Assembly: GCA_015060245.1 (NCBI GenBank)
Contig: SUYU01000004.1
Span: 1-64,000, forward strand
Origin: Bacteroidales bacterium
GTDB taxonomy: Bacteria; Bacteroidota; Bacteroidia; Bacteroidales; UBA932
Reading direction: 5' to 3'
Length of the DNA: 64,000 nucleotides
Shown here: piece after piece, positions 18,275-27,369 of the stretch
Layout: the number at the start of each line of letters is the position of its first letter
How positions within the stretch are numbered: position 1 is the first letter of the stretch
Made by a program: the position numbers and the translations under genes
Notes under the pieces: generated by a model
Seen by the model: only the letters and a program-made list of their open reading frames with translations
What the model was told of the DNA's origin: nothing
The model's database searches: none

Positions 18275-19900
18275 ATGAACAATTCAATATTTTCATTCCC
18301 TATTCCGGCAAATGAGCCGGTAAAGAGTTATCTTGTTGGAAGTCCGGAGAGAATTGCACTTGAAGCAGAGTTGGAAAGGCAAAGTTCTGCTGTTGTTGAA
18401 ATTCCATTGATCATTGGAGGCAAAGAGGTGAGGACTGGAAATACTGGCAATGTGGTAATGCCTCATAATCACAAACATGTTCTGGCAAAATATCATAAGG
18501 CATCAGAGAAGGAGGTGCAGATGGCGATTGATGCGGCAATGGCTGCCCACAAGGAGTGGAGTGAGATGGATTGGCAGGTCAGGGCTTCAATCATGCTTAA
18601 GGCTGCAGATCTTATAGCCGGAAAATATAGGGCTGTAATCAATGCTGCCTGTATGTTGGGCCAGAGCAAGAACATATATCAGGCAGAGATTGATTCTGTT
18701 TGTGAACTGGTTGATTTTTTGAGATATAATGTGGCATATGCCTGCAAGATATATGCAACCCAACCAAAATCTGCATCAGGACAGATAAATTCAGTTGAAT
18801 ATCGAGCCTTGGAGGGCTTCATCTTTACTGTTACCCCTTTCAATTTTACTTCAATTGCGTCAAACCTCAATATGGCTCCTGCGATGATGGGTAATACAAC
18901 TGTCTGGAAGGCCTCTACAACAGCATTGCTCTCAAACTATTATGTAATGAAGGTATTTATGGAGGCAGGTCTTCCGGCTGGTGTTGTGAACTTCCTGTGT
19001 GGCCAAGGTTCATTGATAGGAGGTGTTGTCATGGATTCTCCCGATTTTGGAGGAATTCACTTTACAGGATCAAGTGCAACATTCAATGCCCTCTGGAAAC
19101 AGGCCGGAGAGAATCTTCATAAGTACAAGACATATCCAAGACTCGTGGGTGAGACTGGTGGCAAAGATTTCATATTTGTGCATGAATCTGCCGACGCGGA
19201 GGCTGTTGCAAATGCGGCATTCTGCGGAGCCTTTGAATTCCAGGGACAAAAGTGTTCTGCCGCTTCAAGAATGTATGTGCCGCGCAGTTTGTGGCAGGAT
19301 GTGCTTGAGGGCATAAAAAGGCGTGCCTGTGAAGTTACAATGGGTGAGGTTTCAAATCCGATGAACTTCATAAATGCAGTAATTGATGAGACCTCATTTG
19401 ACAATTGTGCATCATATATTGAGTATGCAAAGAGTGCTTCCGATGCCAGAATAGTTGTTGGTGGTGGTTATGACAAGAGTGTTGGATATTTTGTTGAGCC
19501 AACCGTAATTGAGACTTCAAATCCTCACTTCAAATCAATGGAGGAGGAGATATTTGGTCCGATCCTTACTGTTTATGTCTATGAAAATGACAAACTCAAT
19601 GAGGCAATAGGCTATTGCGAGTCAACATCGCCTTATGGTCTTACAGGTTCTGTTTTTGCTCAGGACAGAGTTGCGGCCGACAAAATTACCCAGGCTCTGA
19701 GATATTGTGCCGGCAACTTCTATATAAATGACAAACCTACCGGAGCCGTTGTAGGTATGCAGCCGTTTGGCGGTTCGAGGGCATCTGGAACCAACGATAA
19801 GGCCGGTGGTGAGTTCAACCTTATCCGTTGGGTAACACCAAGGACAATCAAGGAGACATTGGTGTCACCAACTGATTATAGATATACGTATATGAAATAG
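18275..19900 (+). CDS. pruA: 1-pyrroline-5-carboxylate dehydrogenase
   Basis: A 541-residue aldehyde dehydrogenase that oxidises glutamate gamma-semialdehyde to glutamate with NAD+, the last step of proline catabolism. It has FIFTVTPFNFTSIASNLNMAP, the active-site Glu in GETGGKDF (about residue 293) and the catalytic Cys in FQGQKCSAASRM (about 325). This is the stand-alone P5CDH type, not fused to proline dehydrogenase, which is not in the window. It fits an amino-acid-degrading lifestyle. Confidence 0.93.
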   Translation: MNNSIFSFPIPANEPVKSYLVGSPERIALEAELERQSSAVVEIPLIIGGKEVRTGNTGNVVMPHNHKHVLAKYHKASEKEVQMAIDAAMAAHKEWSEMDWQVRASIMLKAADLIAGKYRAVINAACMLGQSKNIYQAEIDSVCELVDFLRYNVAYACKIYATQPKSASGQINSVEYRALEGFIFTVTPFNFTSIASNLNMAPAMMGNTTVWKASTTALLSNYYVMKVFMEAGLPAGVVNFLCGQGSLIGGVVMDSPDFGGIHFTGSSATFNALWKQAGENLHKYKTYPRLVGETGGKDFIFVHESADAEAVANAAFCGAFEFQGQKCSAASRMYVPRSLWQDVLEGIKRRACEVTMGEVSNPMNFINAVIDETSFDNCASYIEYAKSASDARIVVGGGYDKSVGYFVEPTVIETSNPHFKSMEEEIFGPILTVYVYENDKLNEAIGYCESTSPYGLTGSVFAQDRVAADKITQALRYCAGNFYINDKPTGAVVGMQPFGGSRASGTNDKAGGEFNLIRWVTPRTIKETLVSPTDYRYTYMK

Positions 19901-20034
19901 TTTTTATATGAATCAATTTTCCTGTTCTCATGCTGTTGATAGCCTCTGGCGAGAAAGTTTGACAGAACAGAAGATTGTAATTTTAGAAGATAGAGATTTG
20001 ATTGTAAAACAATATTAATGTAAGATACAGAATT

Positions 20035-21144
20035 ATGACAGCAAAAGAATTGCATGAACAGGCCTTTGTGCTTGATTCACATAGTGACACCCCGTTGGCA
20101 ATTATAAGGAACCAGGATGTCTCAAAAAGAAGGAAATTGGGCCATATAGATTTTGACCGTCTCAAGGAGGGTGGTGTTGACGGCGTCTTCTTTGCCGCAT
20201 ACACCTCAAACTCACTTGCACCTGATGAGGCTACAAGAAGAGCATTGCAACTTATTGCCCTTACCCACAAGGTGTGTGACGAGAATCCAAAAAAAGTGGG
20301 CTTGGCTACTACAGTACGTCAGGCACGTGAACTTAAAGCACAGGGCAGAACTGCTATATTTATTGGTCTTGAGAATGGCTCTCCAATCCAGAAAGATCTC
20401 TCTCTCCTTTATCTTTTCTACAAAATGGGAGTGAGGTATATGACACTTACACATGCAGGAAACAATGAGATTTGTGACTCTTGCGCTCCAAAGGAAAAAC
20501 GCTGGAATGGTGTGAGCCCGTTTGGCATTGAGGTGATTAAGGAGATGAACAGATTGGGTATGATCATTGATGTTTCGCACCTTTCTGACGAATCTTTCTA
20601 TGATTGCCTTAAATATTCAAAGGCTCCGATTGTGGCCACACACTCTTGTTGCAGAGCGCTATGCAATCATCCGAGAAACATGACAGACCAGATGATCAAG
20701 GATCTTGCCGCTGCAGGTGGTGTAATCCAGATCAACTTCTACTCATCATTCCTTGATCCGAACTACTCAAAGGTTGCCGGAGATTTGTGTGATGAGTTTG
20801 ATGAGGCTCTGATTGATTACCAGTTGCATCCGCGCTGCAAACGCAGGAAAGAGAGATATGAGAAGGCTCACGATGCGTTGTATTCTACACCAAGACCTTC
20901 ATACAAACTGCTTGTAGACCACATTGAGCATGTGATCAAACTTGTTGGAGTGAAACACGTAGGCTTGGGCTCTGATTTTGACGGTATTGAGTCACCTCCT
21001 GCAGGTTTGGAGGATGCTTCAAAATTTGGTGTAATTACAGAGGAGTTGAAGGCAAGAGGCTATTCTGATGAGGATATCAAGTTGATTTTGGGAGAGAACT
21101 TCTTGAGAGTCTTCAATGAGGTTGAAAATCTTGCAATGAGGTAG
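20035..21144 (+). CDS. Membrane-dipeptidase family (M19) dipeptidase
   Basis: A 369-residue metallo-dipeptidase of family M19, which cleaves dipeptides with a binuclear zinc site. The first metal ligands are in LDSHSDTP (residues 13-20), the bridging Glu in GLENGSPI, later His in DVSHLSDESF and ATHSCCRALC, and the acidic GLGSDFDG near the C-terminus. It lacks a signal peptide, so it is likely cytosolic. It stands between the P5C dehydrogenase and an SDR gene. Confidence 0.9.
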   Translation: MTAKELHEQAFVLDSHSDTPLAIIRNQDVSKRRKLGHIDFDRLKEGGVDGVFFAAYTSNSLAPDEATRRALQLIALTHKVCDENPKKVGLATTVRQARELKAQGRTAIFIGLENGSPIQKDLSLLYLFYKMGVRYMTLTHAGNNEICDSCAPKEKRWNGVSPFGIEVIKEMNRLGMIIDVSHLSDESFYDCLKYSKAPIVATHSCCRALCNHPRNMTDQMIKDLAAAGGVIQINFYSSFLDPNYSKVAGDLCDEFDEALIDYQLHPRCKRRKERYEKAHDALYSTPRPSYKLLVDHIEHVIKLVGVKHVGLGSDFDGIESPPAGLEDASKFGVITEELKARGYSDEDIKLILGENFLRVFNEVENLAMR

Positions 21145-21169
21145 GTATTGATAGAAGTCTGCACCACTT

Positions 21170-21191
21170 GCTGCCGGTGGGCACCGGCAGC
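21170..21191. other. GC-rich perfect hairpin between the dipeptidase and SDR genes
   Basis: GCTGCCGGTG (21170-21179) pairs perfectly with CACCGGCAGC (21182-21191); flanking GCACCACTT and GGTGAAGTGC can extend the stem. There is no T-run after it, so it is not a standard terminator. It could be an mRNA-stability or processing element (inference). Confidence 0.5.
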
Positions 21192-21238
21192 GGTGAAGTG
21201 CGGTAAATGAGATGGAGTTTTAACTTATTGTCGGGAGT

Positions 21239-22000
21239 ATGAGTAAAATAGCATTGGTTACTGGGGCAACCGCCGGAATAGGAGAGGCTGTTGCCGTTTT
21301 GCTTGCAAAAGAGGGGTATGACCTCATTATTACAGGACGCAGGGAGAGCAGATTGCAGGAGTTGGCAAAACGCATTGTGGCAGAGAGTGGTGTAAAGGTA
21401 TTGCCGCTGAGTTTTGATGTGCGTTCGCTTGAGAGTGTTGAGAAATATCTTGGCAATCTTCCGCAGGAGTGGCGCAGCATAGATGTGCTGGTGAACAATG
21501 CAGGTCTTGCCGTTGGGCTGAATCCAATTAATGATGGTGTTATTGATGACTGGGAGCGTATGATAGATACCAATATCAAAGGATTGTTATACGTTTCAAA
21601 AATTGTCTCAAATATTATGATTGGGAACAAAAAGGGCCATATAATTAACCTCTGCTCAATAGCGGGTAAGGAGGTCTATCCTAACGGAAATGTCTATTGT
21701 GCAAGCAAACACGCGGTAGATGCCCTTACAAAAGGCATGAGGATTGATCTGCTTCCTTATGGTATAAAGGTATCGCAAATATGTCCTGGTGCTGTGGAGA
21801 CAGAGTTCTCCCAAGTGCGCTTCAAAGGTGATAATGAGCGTGCAGCAAATGTCTACAAAGGTTTTGTTCCGCTAAGTGCAAACGATGTGGCAGATGCCAT
21901 AATGTATATGGTCAAATGCCCTCCACACGTAAACATAAATGATATGGTAATAATGCCGGCGGCACAGGCCAACTCATCAATCTTCAATAAGAAATTGTAA
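21239..22000 (+). CDS. Short-chain dehydrogenase/reductase (YdfG-like)
   Basis: A 253-residue Rossmann-fold oxidoreductase. It shows TGATAGIG (residues 8-15), the NNAG motif near residue 87, the catalytic Ser in NLCSIAGKEVYP, Tyr and Lys in YCASK (about residue 153) and CPGAVETEF. It resembles the YdfG group that reduces 3-hydroxy acids or serine-type substrates with NADP(H); the true substrate is unknown. A strong terminator follows. Confidence 0.88.
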   Translation: MSKIALVTGATAGIGEAVAVLLAKEGYDLIITGRRESRLQELAKRIVAESGVKVLPLSFDVRSLESVEKYLGNLPQEWRSIDVLVNNAGLAVGLNPINDGVIDDWERMIDTNIKGLLYVSKIVSNIMIGNKKGHIINLCSIAGKEVYPNGNVYCASKHAVDALTKGMRIDLLPYGIKVSQICPGAVETEFSQVRFKGDNERAANVYKGFVPLSANDVADAIMYMVKCPPHVNINDMVIMPAAQANSSIFNKKL

Positions 22001-22025
22001 AAAATAGAGACGGAGATTATAAAGA

Positions 22026-22082
22026 AAAAAGTCCATACATTTTTGTATGGACTTTTTAATTATTCACACTTTTTGGTGTGAA
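22026..22082. terminator. Strong terminator plus a second hairpin between convergent genes
   Basis: AAAAAGTCCATACA (22026-22039) pairs perfectly with TGTATGGACTTTTT (22044-22057) around TTTT, with A- and T-tracts on the two sides so that it can work in both directions. A second small hairpin, TTCACAC/GTGTGAA (22063-22082), follows. It separates the SDR gene from the convergent serine hydrolase. Confidence 0.85.
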
Positions 22083-22157
22083 CACGTATGTCATTTCCCA
22101 ATTCTTTATCTGTTCTCTTTCAAGTGGAGTTTTCAACTCATTGGTTATTTGGTTTAT

Positions 22158-23315
22158 TTACTCCAACAGACCAGCCTCTTTTACAATAGCGTCAAGTTGC
22201 TCAACCATTTTCCAGCGGCTGTGGTCATTTCTGTTCTCAAATACCAATACAAGAACTTTCTTCTCAGGGAAGCGGCCTGCATAAATCTGGTATCCGCCGT
22301 TGTCACCTGTGTGGTATACCTTTCTTGGCATGCCGGGTTTCTCTTCAATGAACCAGCCGTAACCGTATGAGGTGTATGGTCTGTTCTGGTAACTGCTGAA
22401 TGTACTGCCGCTTACAGGTGTGATAGGAGAGTGGGCAATCTGTTTCAATGAGTCACAGATGATAAGGTTATCCTGGAGTGCTTTCTCCCATTTTACAAAC
22501 TCATTGATTGATGTATAGATACCACCGTCTGCTTTGGTTGCAAAGAATGACTCTTCCATATAGTCATACTGTTTCCAAGCATTGGTCGAGTCCTCAGGAA
22601 TGTAGCCGTGTGACATTCTTGGGATATTGCGCTCAGCCTCAAAATAAACAGTCTCAGTCATTCCGCTAGGGTCAAAGATATTCTGTTTCATGTACTCCTC
22701 AAAACTCTGGCCTGAAACCTTCTCAATGATTGCGTAGCAAAGTTGGAAGGTAGGGTTCTGGTACTCGTAGTTTGTACCTGGCTCAAAGTTGATCTCCTCA
22801 AGATCTTTGAAGAACTCTATAGACTGCATATCAGTTGCAGTAAGTACAAAGTGTCTGTCATCTCTTGGCCTGTTGTCTGGCAGGCCTGAGCATTGAGAAA
22901 GGAGATGCTTTATCTGGATTCTCTCAAAGAACTCGCCCTTAAACTCCGGGAAGTACTTTTTAATGTTGTCTTCAAGGCTCAATTTTCCCTCCTGGTGTAG
23001 TTTTAAAATTGCCATTGCAGTAAACTGTTTTGATACAGATGCAATGTTGAAGAAGGTGTTTGCATCAATAGGCGCATTGGTCTCCATATCTGCGATTCCG
23101 TAACTCTTTGCAAAGAAAACGTCGTCTCCTTTCATAATCATTACGCTACCTCCTGGCTCACCCTCATTGTAAAGTGAGTTGAACAAAGAGTCAATTTTTT
23201 GAGCGGCAATCTCCTTTGGATTACTGCTGTTCTGATTACATGACATCATAAAAAATGGTGTTAGAAGAACAGCCAATATAATAGCCGCTCTTTTGGATAA
23301 ATTATTGATTTTCAT
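22158..23315 (-). CDS. Lipoprotein serine hydrolase (beta-lactamase class C-like fold)
   Basis: A 385-residue protein with a lipoprotein signal ending in MMSC (Cys26), so anchored in the cell envelope. The S12 (AmpC/esterase-like) domain has the catalytic SVSK (Ser93-Lys96), a YQN tyrosine motif and HTGDNGG in place of KTG. Such proteins act as D-aminopeptidases, esterases or penicillin-binding enzymes; this one cannot be assigned a substrate. I chose the ATG at 23315 (MKINNLSKRAA), because the 26 upstream residues of the open frame lack signal-peptide character. Confidence 0.85.
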   Translation of the reverse strand: MKINNLSKRAAIILAVLLTPFFMMSCNQNSSNPKEIAAQKIDSLFNSLYNEGEPGGSVMIMKGDDVFFAKSYGIADMETNAPIDANTFFNIASVSKQFTAMAILKLHQEGKLSLEDNIKKYFPEFKGEFFERIQIKHLLSQCSGLPDNRPRDDRHFVLTATDMQSIEFFKDLEEINFEPGTNYEYQNPTFQLCYAIIEKVSGQSFEEYMKQNIFDPSGMTETVYFEAERNIPRMSHGYIPEDSTNAWKQYDYMEESFFATKADGGIYTSINEFVKWEKALQDNLIICDSLKQIAHSPITPVSGSTFSSYQNRPYTSYGYGWFIEEKPGMPRKVYHTGDNGGYQIYAGRFPEKKVLVLVFENRNDHSRWKMVEQLDAIVKEAGLLE

Positions 23316-23359
23316 AGTATGTAATATAATTGTTATATTTTCTGTAAATATTCTTATTT

Positions 23360-23379
23360 GTATAACAATTTTGTTATAC
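23360..23379. promoter_or_regulatory. 20-bp palindrome upstream of the serine hydrolase
   Basis: GTATAACAA-TT-TTGTTATAC is a perfect inverted repeat 45 bp before the serine hydrolase start. Two more copies of TTGTTATA lie close by (near 23329 and 23394). It could be an operator, or a hairpin in the 3' region of the upstream cinA transcript. Confidence 0.4.
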
Positions 23380-23422
23380 CGCTTGTAATGCAAGTTGTTA
23401 TAATGTTTAGTGCGTTTTCTTG

Positions 23423-24703
23423 TTATTTGTTGCCGTTCAAATCATTCTGCAATTTCAGTCTCATGAAATTGAGGGCATTTGATGTGAATCTCTCAATGTT
23501 GAGTTTGCGTGAAGCATGGAACTGGAGCCTTTTGGTAAGCAGAAAATCAGGACCTGATATGGCAATCCATACTGTTCCAACAGGGTTGACTGGAGTGCCG
23601 CCATCTGGTCCGGCAACGCCTGATGTAGCAATTGAGTAATCTGTACCCATTAATTTTTTTACACCCAAAGCCATCTCTTTTACACACTCCTCACTCACTG
23701 CTCCAAACCTCTCAATGGTCTCCTTCTTAACACCGAGTGTATTTATTTTAACGCTGTTGTCATATGATATTATACCACCATAAAAGTATTGGCTGGCGCC
23801 TGGTACCGATGTCAGAAGCGATGCTATCGAGCCACCTGTACATGACTCCGCAGCGCTGATAGTTGCACCTTTTGATTTGAGCATTCTGCCAATTGCTGCT
23901 TGAAGGGAATCTTCACCGGTTCCGTAAATTGCATCACCAATTATAGCCTCAAGTTTCCTGCTCTCCTCTTCCAATTCCGTCTCTCCCTGCTCTTTGTCAA
24001 CTCCATAAATTGAAAGGCGCAATCTTACTCCCAGTGTGGGATTAGGTAGGTATGCAAGATGCAGATTCTCAGGCAAATTGTCTTCCCACTTCTCAATTGT
24101 TTTGGCAAGTGTCGATTCAGGAATGCCGAATGTGCATATTGTTTTATGGAAAATATTCTCCATTTTATAGTGTTCCTGAATAATTTTCAGCACTTTTGGA
24201 AGCGCTGCCTCTGCCTCAAAAGGAACACCCGGAAGTGAGAAGAGAAGTGCATTATGACCATACTTTTCCGCTCCAAATTCAAACAGCATGCAAGGAGCCG
24301 TACCGCATTCATTCAGAATGACTTTGCAACTGTCAGGCACATAAGACTGTGCAATGTTCAAGTCACTCATCTCCACTCCGCGTGCGGTGAGAAGCCTCTC
24401 AATAATTTCATACTGCTCCTGATTCTTTACAAACTCTTTGGCTCCCGACAGTTTGCCAAGCGTCTTTTTGGTAATATCATCCTTTGTGGGTCCAAGGCCA
24501 CCTGTAACTATAACAATGTCAGTCTTTTCGAGGCATCTTTCAAGTGTGCGTACAATCTCATTCTCATTATCAGATGTAGAGGTCATTTCATTGACTTTAA
24601 CGCCAATTGAATTGAGTGCAATTGATATCTTTGACGAGTTGGTATCAACAATCTGGCCAATGAGAATCTCATCGCCAATGGTACAGATAGAAGCGGTAAC
24701 CAT
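23423..24703 (-). CDS. cinA: CinA-family protein (nicotinamide-nucleotide amidohydrolase)
   Basis: A 426-residue two-domain protein. The N-terminal MoaB/MogA-like domain has TIGDEILIGQIVDTNS and VTGGLGPTKDD; the C-terminal PncC domain (from about residue 265) has ISAAESCTGGSIASLLTSVPGAS and SGVAGPDGGTPVNPVG. Family members hydrolyse ADP-ribose and NMN in pyridine-nucleotide salvage. It is 29 bp from pyrD on the same strand, probably one transcript. Confidence 0.93.
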   Translation of the reverse strand: MVTASICTIGDEILIGQIVDTNSSKISIALNSIGVKVNEMTSTSDNENEIVRTLERCLEKTDIVIVTGGLGPTKDDITKKTLGKLSGAKEFVKNQEQYEIIERLLTARGVEMSDLNIAQSYVPDSCKVILNECGTAPCMLFEFGAEKYGHNALLFSLPGVPFEAEAALPKVLKIIQEHYKMENIFHKTICTFGIPESTLAKTIEKWEDNLPENLHLAYLPNPTLGVRLRLSIYGVDKEQGETELEEESRKLEAIIGDAIYGTGEDSLQAAIGRMLKSKGATISAAESCTGGSIASLLTSVPGASQYFYGGIISYDNSVKINTLGVKKETIERFGAVSEECVKEMALGVKKLMGTDYSIATSGVAGPDGGTPVNPVGTVWIAISGPDFLLTKRLQFHASRKLNIERFTSNALNFMRLKLQNDLNGNK

Positions 24704-24731
24704 ATTGGTATATTAAAAAATAATCAGTTGA

Positions 24732-25763
24732 TTATGAGTTTTTTACAAGATATTTATTGATATCCTTCACAAATGCTGGTCCATTGTATATGAAACCTGA
24801 GTAAACCTGGATCAATGAGGCGCCGGCGTCAAGCATTGCTTTTGCCTTTTCAGGTGACATGATTCCGCCTACAGCGATGATAGGAAGTTGGCCGTTGGTT
24901 CTCTGACTGATGTATTTTACAAATGAGAGGCTCTTCTCAAATAGGGGAGCACCACTCATGCCACCGTCTCCAATTGCTGCAACACTCTCTTTATCAGTAG
25001 TAAGTGGCTCTCTGCTGCGGGTTGTATTCGTGGCAATTACACCATCAAGACCAGATACAAGAACAAGGTCAATGATCTCGTCAAGGTGTTTCTGCTCAAT
25101 ATCCGGAGATACCTTCAATAAAATTGGACGGTAGTCGTCATAGTATCTTCTGAGAGCAAGCAATCTGTCAATTATCTCTGACAATGAGTTTATATTCTGT
25201 AATTTGTCGAGATTCTTGACATTTGGACATGAAACATTAAGAACAAAATAATCTACAAAGTCATACAAAAGGGCAAATGATTTTTCATAATCTTTTGGGG
25301 CATCTTCATTGCTGACATTGCTGTTTTTGCTCAAATTTCCTCCAATTACGCAGTTGGGTTTATGTTTCTTGATATATTCAACAGCATACTTCACACCATT
25401 GTTGTTGATACCCATTCTGTTTATAATTGCCTGATCTTTAGGAAGTCTGAAACATCTCGGTTTTGGATTTCCGCCCTGTGCCTCAGGTGTCAGGGAGCCA
25501 ATTTCAACAAAACTGAAACCCAGGTTTGCCATAAGGTTATAGGCATCTCCGTTCTTGTCAAAACCTGCAGCAAGACCAACCGGATTCTTGAATTTTATAC
25601 CAAAGACCTCACGTTCAAGTTTAGGATTCTGATAGTTGAAAATCATCCTCATCAAGTGCCCCGAAAATGGAATATAACTTACAGCCCTCAATCCAGACAT
25701 TACTATGCCGTGGATGCGCTCTGGTGAAAAAAGAAAGAGAGCGGGCCTTATAAGTTTATACAT
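24732..25763 (-). CDS. pyrD: Quinone-dependent dihydroorotate dehydrogenase (class 2)
   Basis: A 343-residue FMN enzyme oxidising dihydroorotate to orotate in pyrimidine synthesis, using membrane quinone. The N-terminal membrane-association helices (MYKLIRPALFLF, SPERIHG) mark class 2; FKNPVGLAAGFDKNG binds FMN and the catalytic Ser is in NVSCPNVKNL. I use the ATG at 25763 (MYKLI); the ATG four codons upstream (25775) is equally open. Confidence 0.93.
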   Translation of the reverse strand: MYKLIRPALFLFSPERIHGIVMSGLRAVSYIPFSGHLMRMIFNYQNPKLEREVFGIKFKNPVGLAAGFDKNGDAYNLMANLGFSFVEIGSLTPEAQGGNPKPRCFRLPKDQAIINRMGINNNGVKYAVEYIKKHKPNCVIGGNLSKNSNVSNEDAPKDYEKSFALLYDFVDYFVLNVSCPNVKNLDKLQNINSLSEIIDRLLALRRYYDDYRPILLKVSPDIEQKHLDEIIDLVLVSGLDGVIATNTTRSREPLTTDKESVAAIGDGGMSGAPLFEKSLSFVKYISQRTNGQLPIIAVGGIMSPEKAKAMLDAGASLIQVYSGFIYNGPAFVKDINKYLVKNS

Positions 25764-25844
25764 AGCAGTAATCATACTCTTATCAGTTAAAAATCTTCTA
25801 CAAAATTAATCAAATTATATCTATACCTATATATATATTTATAA

Positions 25845-26867
25845 CTATTTGCCAACACCCAATGGGTAAAGTTCCTCAAAACTTCCGTCATTATAGAAGA
25901 CAATAACTCTTTTTACGCTCCTTTTTTCCCTATCCAACCCCATGCTTGTGCAATTTATTTGATTCTCGTGGCGATATGAAGCGTTATTTTTTGTTGTATT
26001 TGCCACATTATCAGAATTATACGGGTTGTTTTGACCGTATTTGCAATTCTGCTCTAAAAAATCGGAATTTGTTGATTCTCGCCCGTAAGGCTCCATTCCA
26101 TTGAAAAAAGAGTCCATTTCAATGAAGGAAGTGCCTGATGTTGGGGAGTCCTGTGAATAATCTGTAGAATTTGTGTTTTGATAATTGTTATTTTTGTTTA
26201 CAATATCGGAATTAATCTTTTCTAAATTATCATAATTATTATTGTCTTGTACTATATCTGAACTATCTTTATTTATTTTATTTGAATTATTATCAATAGA
26301 AATTATTTGTGAGTTGGGATAAATTCCATTATAGTAGTTTTTATTTTCTACAGTTTGATTGTTGTCAACTCCCGACTCTGCTTTATTTTCAGATTCATAA
26401 AATGAGTTGCCATTTGCCTCAAAATCTCTTGAACGGCAAGTGCAGGAATTGTCAATTTTATTGACTGGAATATTGTCACGTCTGTTCAAATTTTCGCCTT
26501 GAAAAGTAGGGGTTCCGTTTTGGATTCCGGCTTGCCCGACAAATTTTTCGCCCCTGGAAAACTCTCCATTTTTCCACTGGCCTGAATTGGAATTTGCTCC
26601 ATTTTCGGGGTGGGGAGAGGGGGCATTCTGACCTCCGTCAGAGAGAAAATTGTTCATCTCCTTGTATGGTTTTCCTTTGCCGGTAAGGAACCAGTCGGCA
26701 CTCAATGAGGGAAATTTTGTAAGTAGTTTGTGAATGAAATCATATCCGGGTTTGTTTCTTCCCGACAATATATGTGAGACTCCCGAGCGCTGTACACCGA
26801 GCATATCTGCGAGTCGGGCAGGGGAGAGGTTCTCAAGGTCCAAAAATTGTTGTAAACGGTTATTCAT
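25845..26867 (-). CDS. XRE-type helix-turn-helix protein with an Asn-rich linker
   Basis: A 340-residue protein. Residues 1-65 form an XRE-like HTH (LSPARLADMLGVQRSGVSHILSGR is the HTH core, followed by YDFIHKLLTKFP). Residues 75-310 are a low-complexity Asn/Ser/Asp/Gly-rich stretch, and the last 25 residues form a small conserved-looking tail (KRVIVFYNDGSFEELYPL). Similar HTH proteins with variable linkers occur in Bacteroidetes, without a known role. TACA-N2-TGTA-type sites lie upstream. Codon use in the linker is AAT-rich, as expected for the composition. Confidence 0.8.
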   Translation of the reverse strand: MNNRLQQFLDLENLSPARLADMLGVQRSGVSHILSGRNKPGYDFIHKLLTKFPSLSADWFLTGKGKPYKEMNNFLSDGGQNAPSPHPENGANSNSGQWKNGEFSRGEKFVGQAGIQNGTPTFQGENLNRRDNIPVNKIDNSCTCRSRDFEANGNSFYESENKAESGVDNNQTVENKNYYNGIYPNSQIISIDNNSNKINKDSSDIVQDNNNYDNLEKINSDIVNKNNNYQNTNSTDYSQDSPTSGTSFIEMDSFFNGMEPYGRESTNSDFLEQNCKYGQNNPYNSDNVANTTKNNASYRHENQINCTSMGLDREKRSVKRVIVFYNDGSFEELYPLGVGK

Positions 26868-27351
26868 AAATGTGAATCATATAGGATACAAATGTAAGAA
26901 TTTAATTTGTAACATTTGTAGAACGTGTAATTATTTTTTTGTACCTGCTGATGTTCGCAGATGCAAATATCAGCGATATTTATCTATACTTTAAATATAT
27001 ATAATATGGTATAAATATCAGAGAATAAGGTATATAGGTATTATTTTTAACTTTAAGACCCCCTCAGGAGCGCTTGTGGGCGTTTCTTGCAGCAGTATGG
27101 TTGGGAAATATATTATGCATGACTTTATATAAAGCATGTAAAGCATTGGGAATGACTACTATAAAAATAAAATACCTCGCACTATAAGATAATGTTATAA
27201 ATATTTTTTACAAAAGTGTCATGGTCGGAAATTTGTAACATGCAGATACAGATGTAGTTTAAATTTGGAAACAGATGGATTTACTTTTGTGAATTACATT
27301 TGTAAACAAAAATTCAATTTTAAACGATTTTTTCTTATAGGTACATTTATA
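26868..27351. promoter_or_regulatory. AT-rich divergent intergenic region with TACA-N2-TGTA palindromes
   Basis: About 480 bp with no gene separate the HTH gene (minus) and queA (plus). It holds TACAAATGTA at 26887, ACATTTGT at 26912, TACAGATGTA at 27247 and TTACATTTGTAA at 27294, all palindromic around two bases. The first overlaps a TACATTTG -7 box (26889-26896, minus strand) for the HTH gene, so self-repression is plausible. The same 10-mer also occurs in the mscS promoter, so the motif may partly reflect the promoter consensus. Confidence 0.45.
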
Positions 27352-27360
27352 TACCTTTGC
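27352..27360 (+). promoter_or_regulatory. queA promoter -7 element
   Basis: TACCTTTGC is an exact TAnnTTTG match ending 9 bp before the TTG start at 27370. Transcription would begin around 27365, leaving almost no leader. No clear TTTG lies at the -33 distance. Confidence 0.55.
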
Positions 27361-27369
27361 AAAAAATAA

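Noticed and set aside
22047-22370. 107-residue plus-strand ORF opposite the serine hydrolase end
   Set aside because: It runs antisense to conserved S12-domain codons and through the terminator region, with no recognisable domain.
23316-23393. Extended N-terminus of the serine hydrolase
   Set aside because: The extra 26 residues cover the palindrome and would hide a clear lipoprotein signal at 23315.
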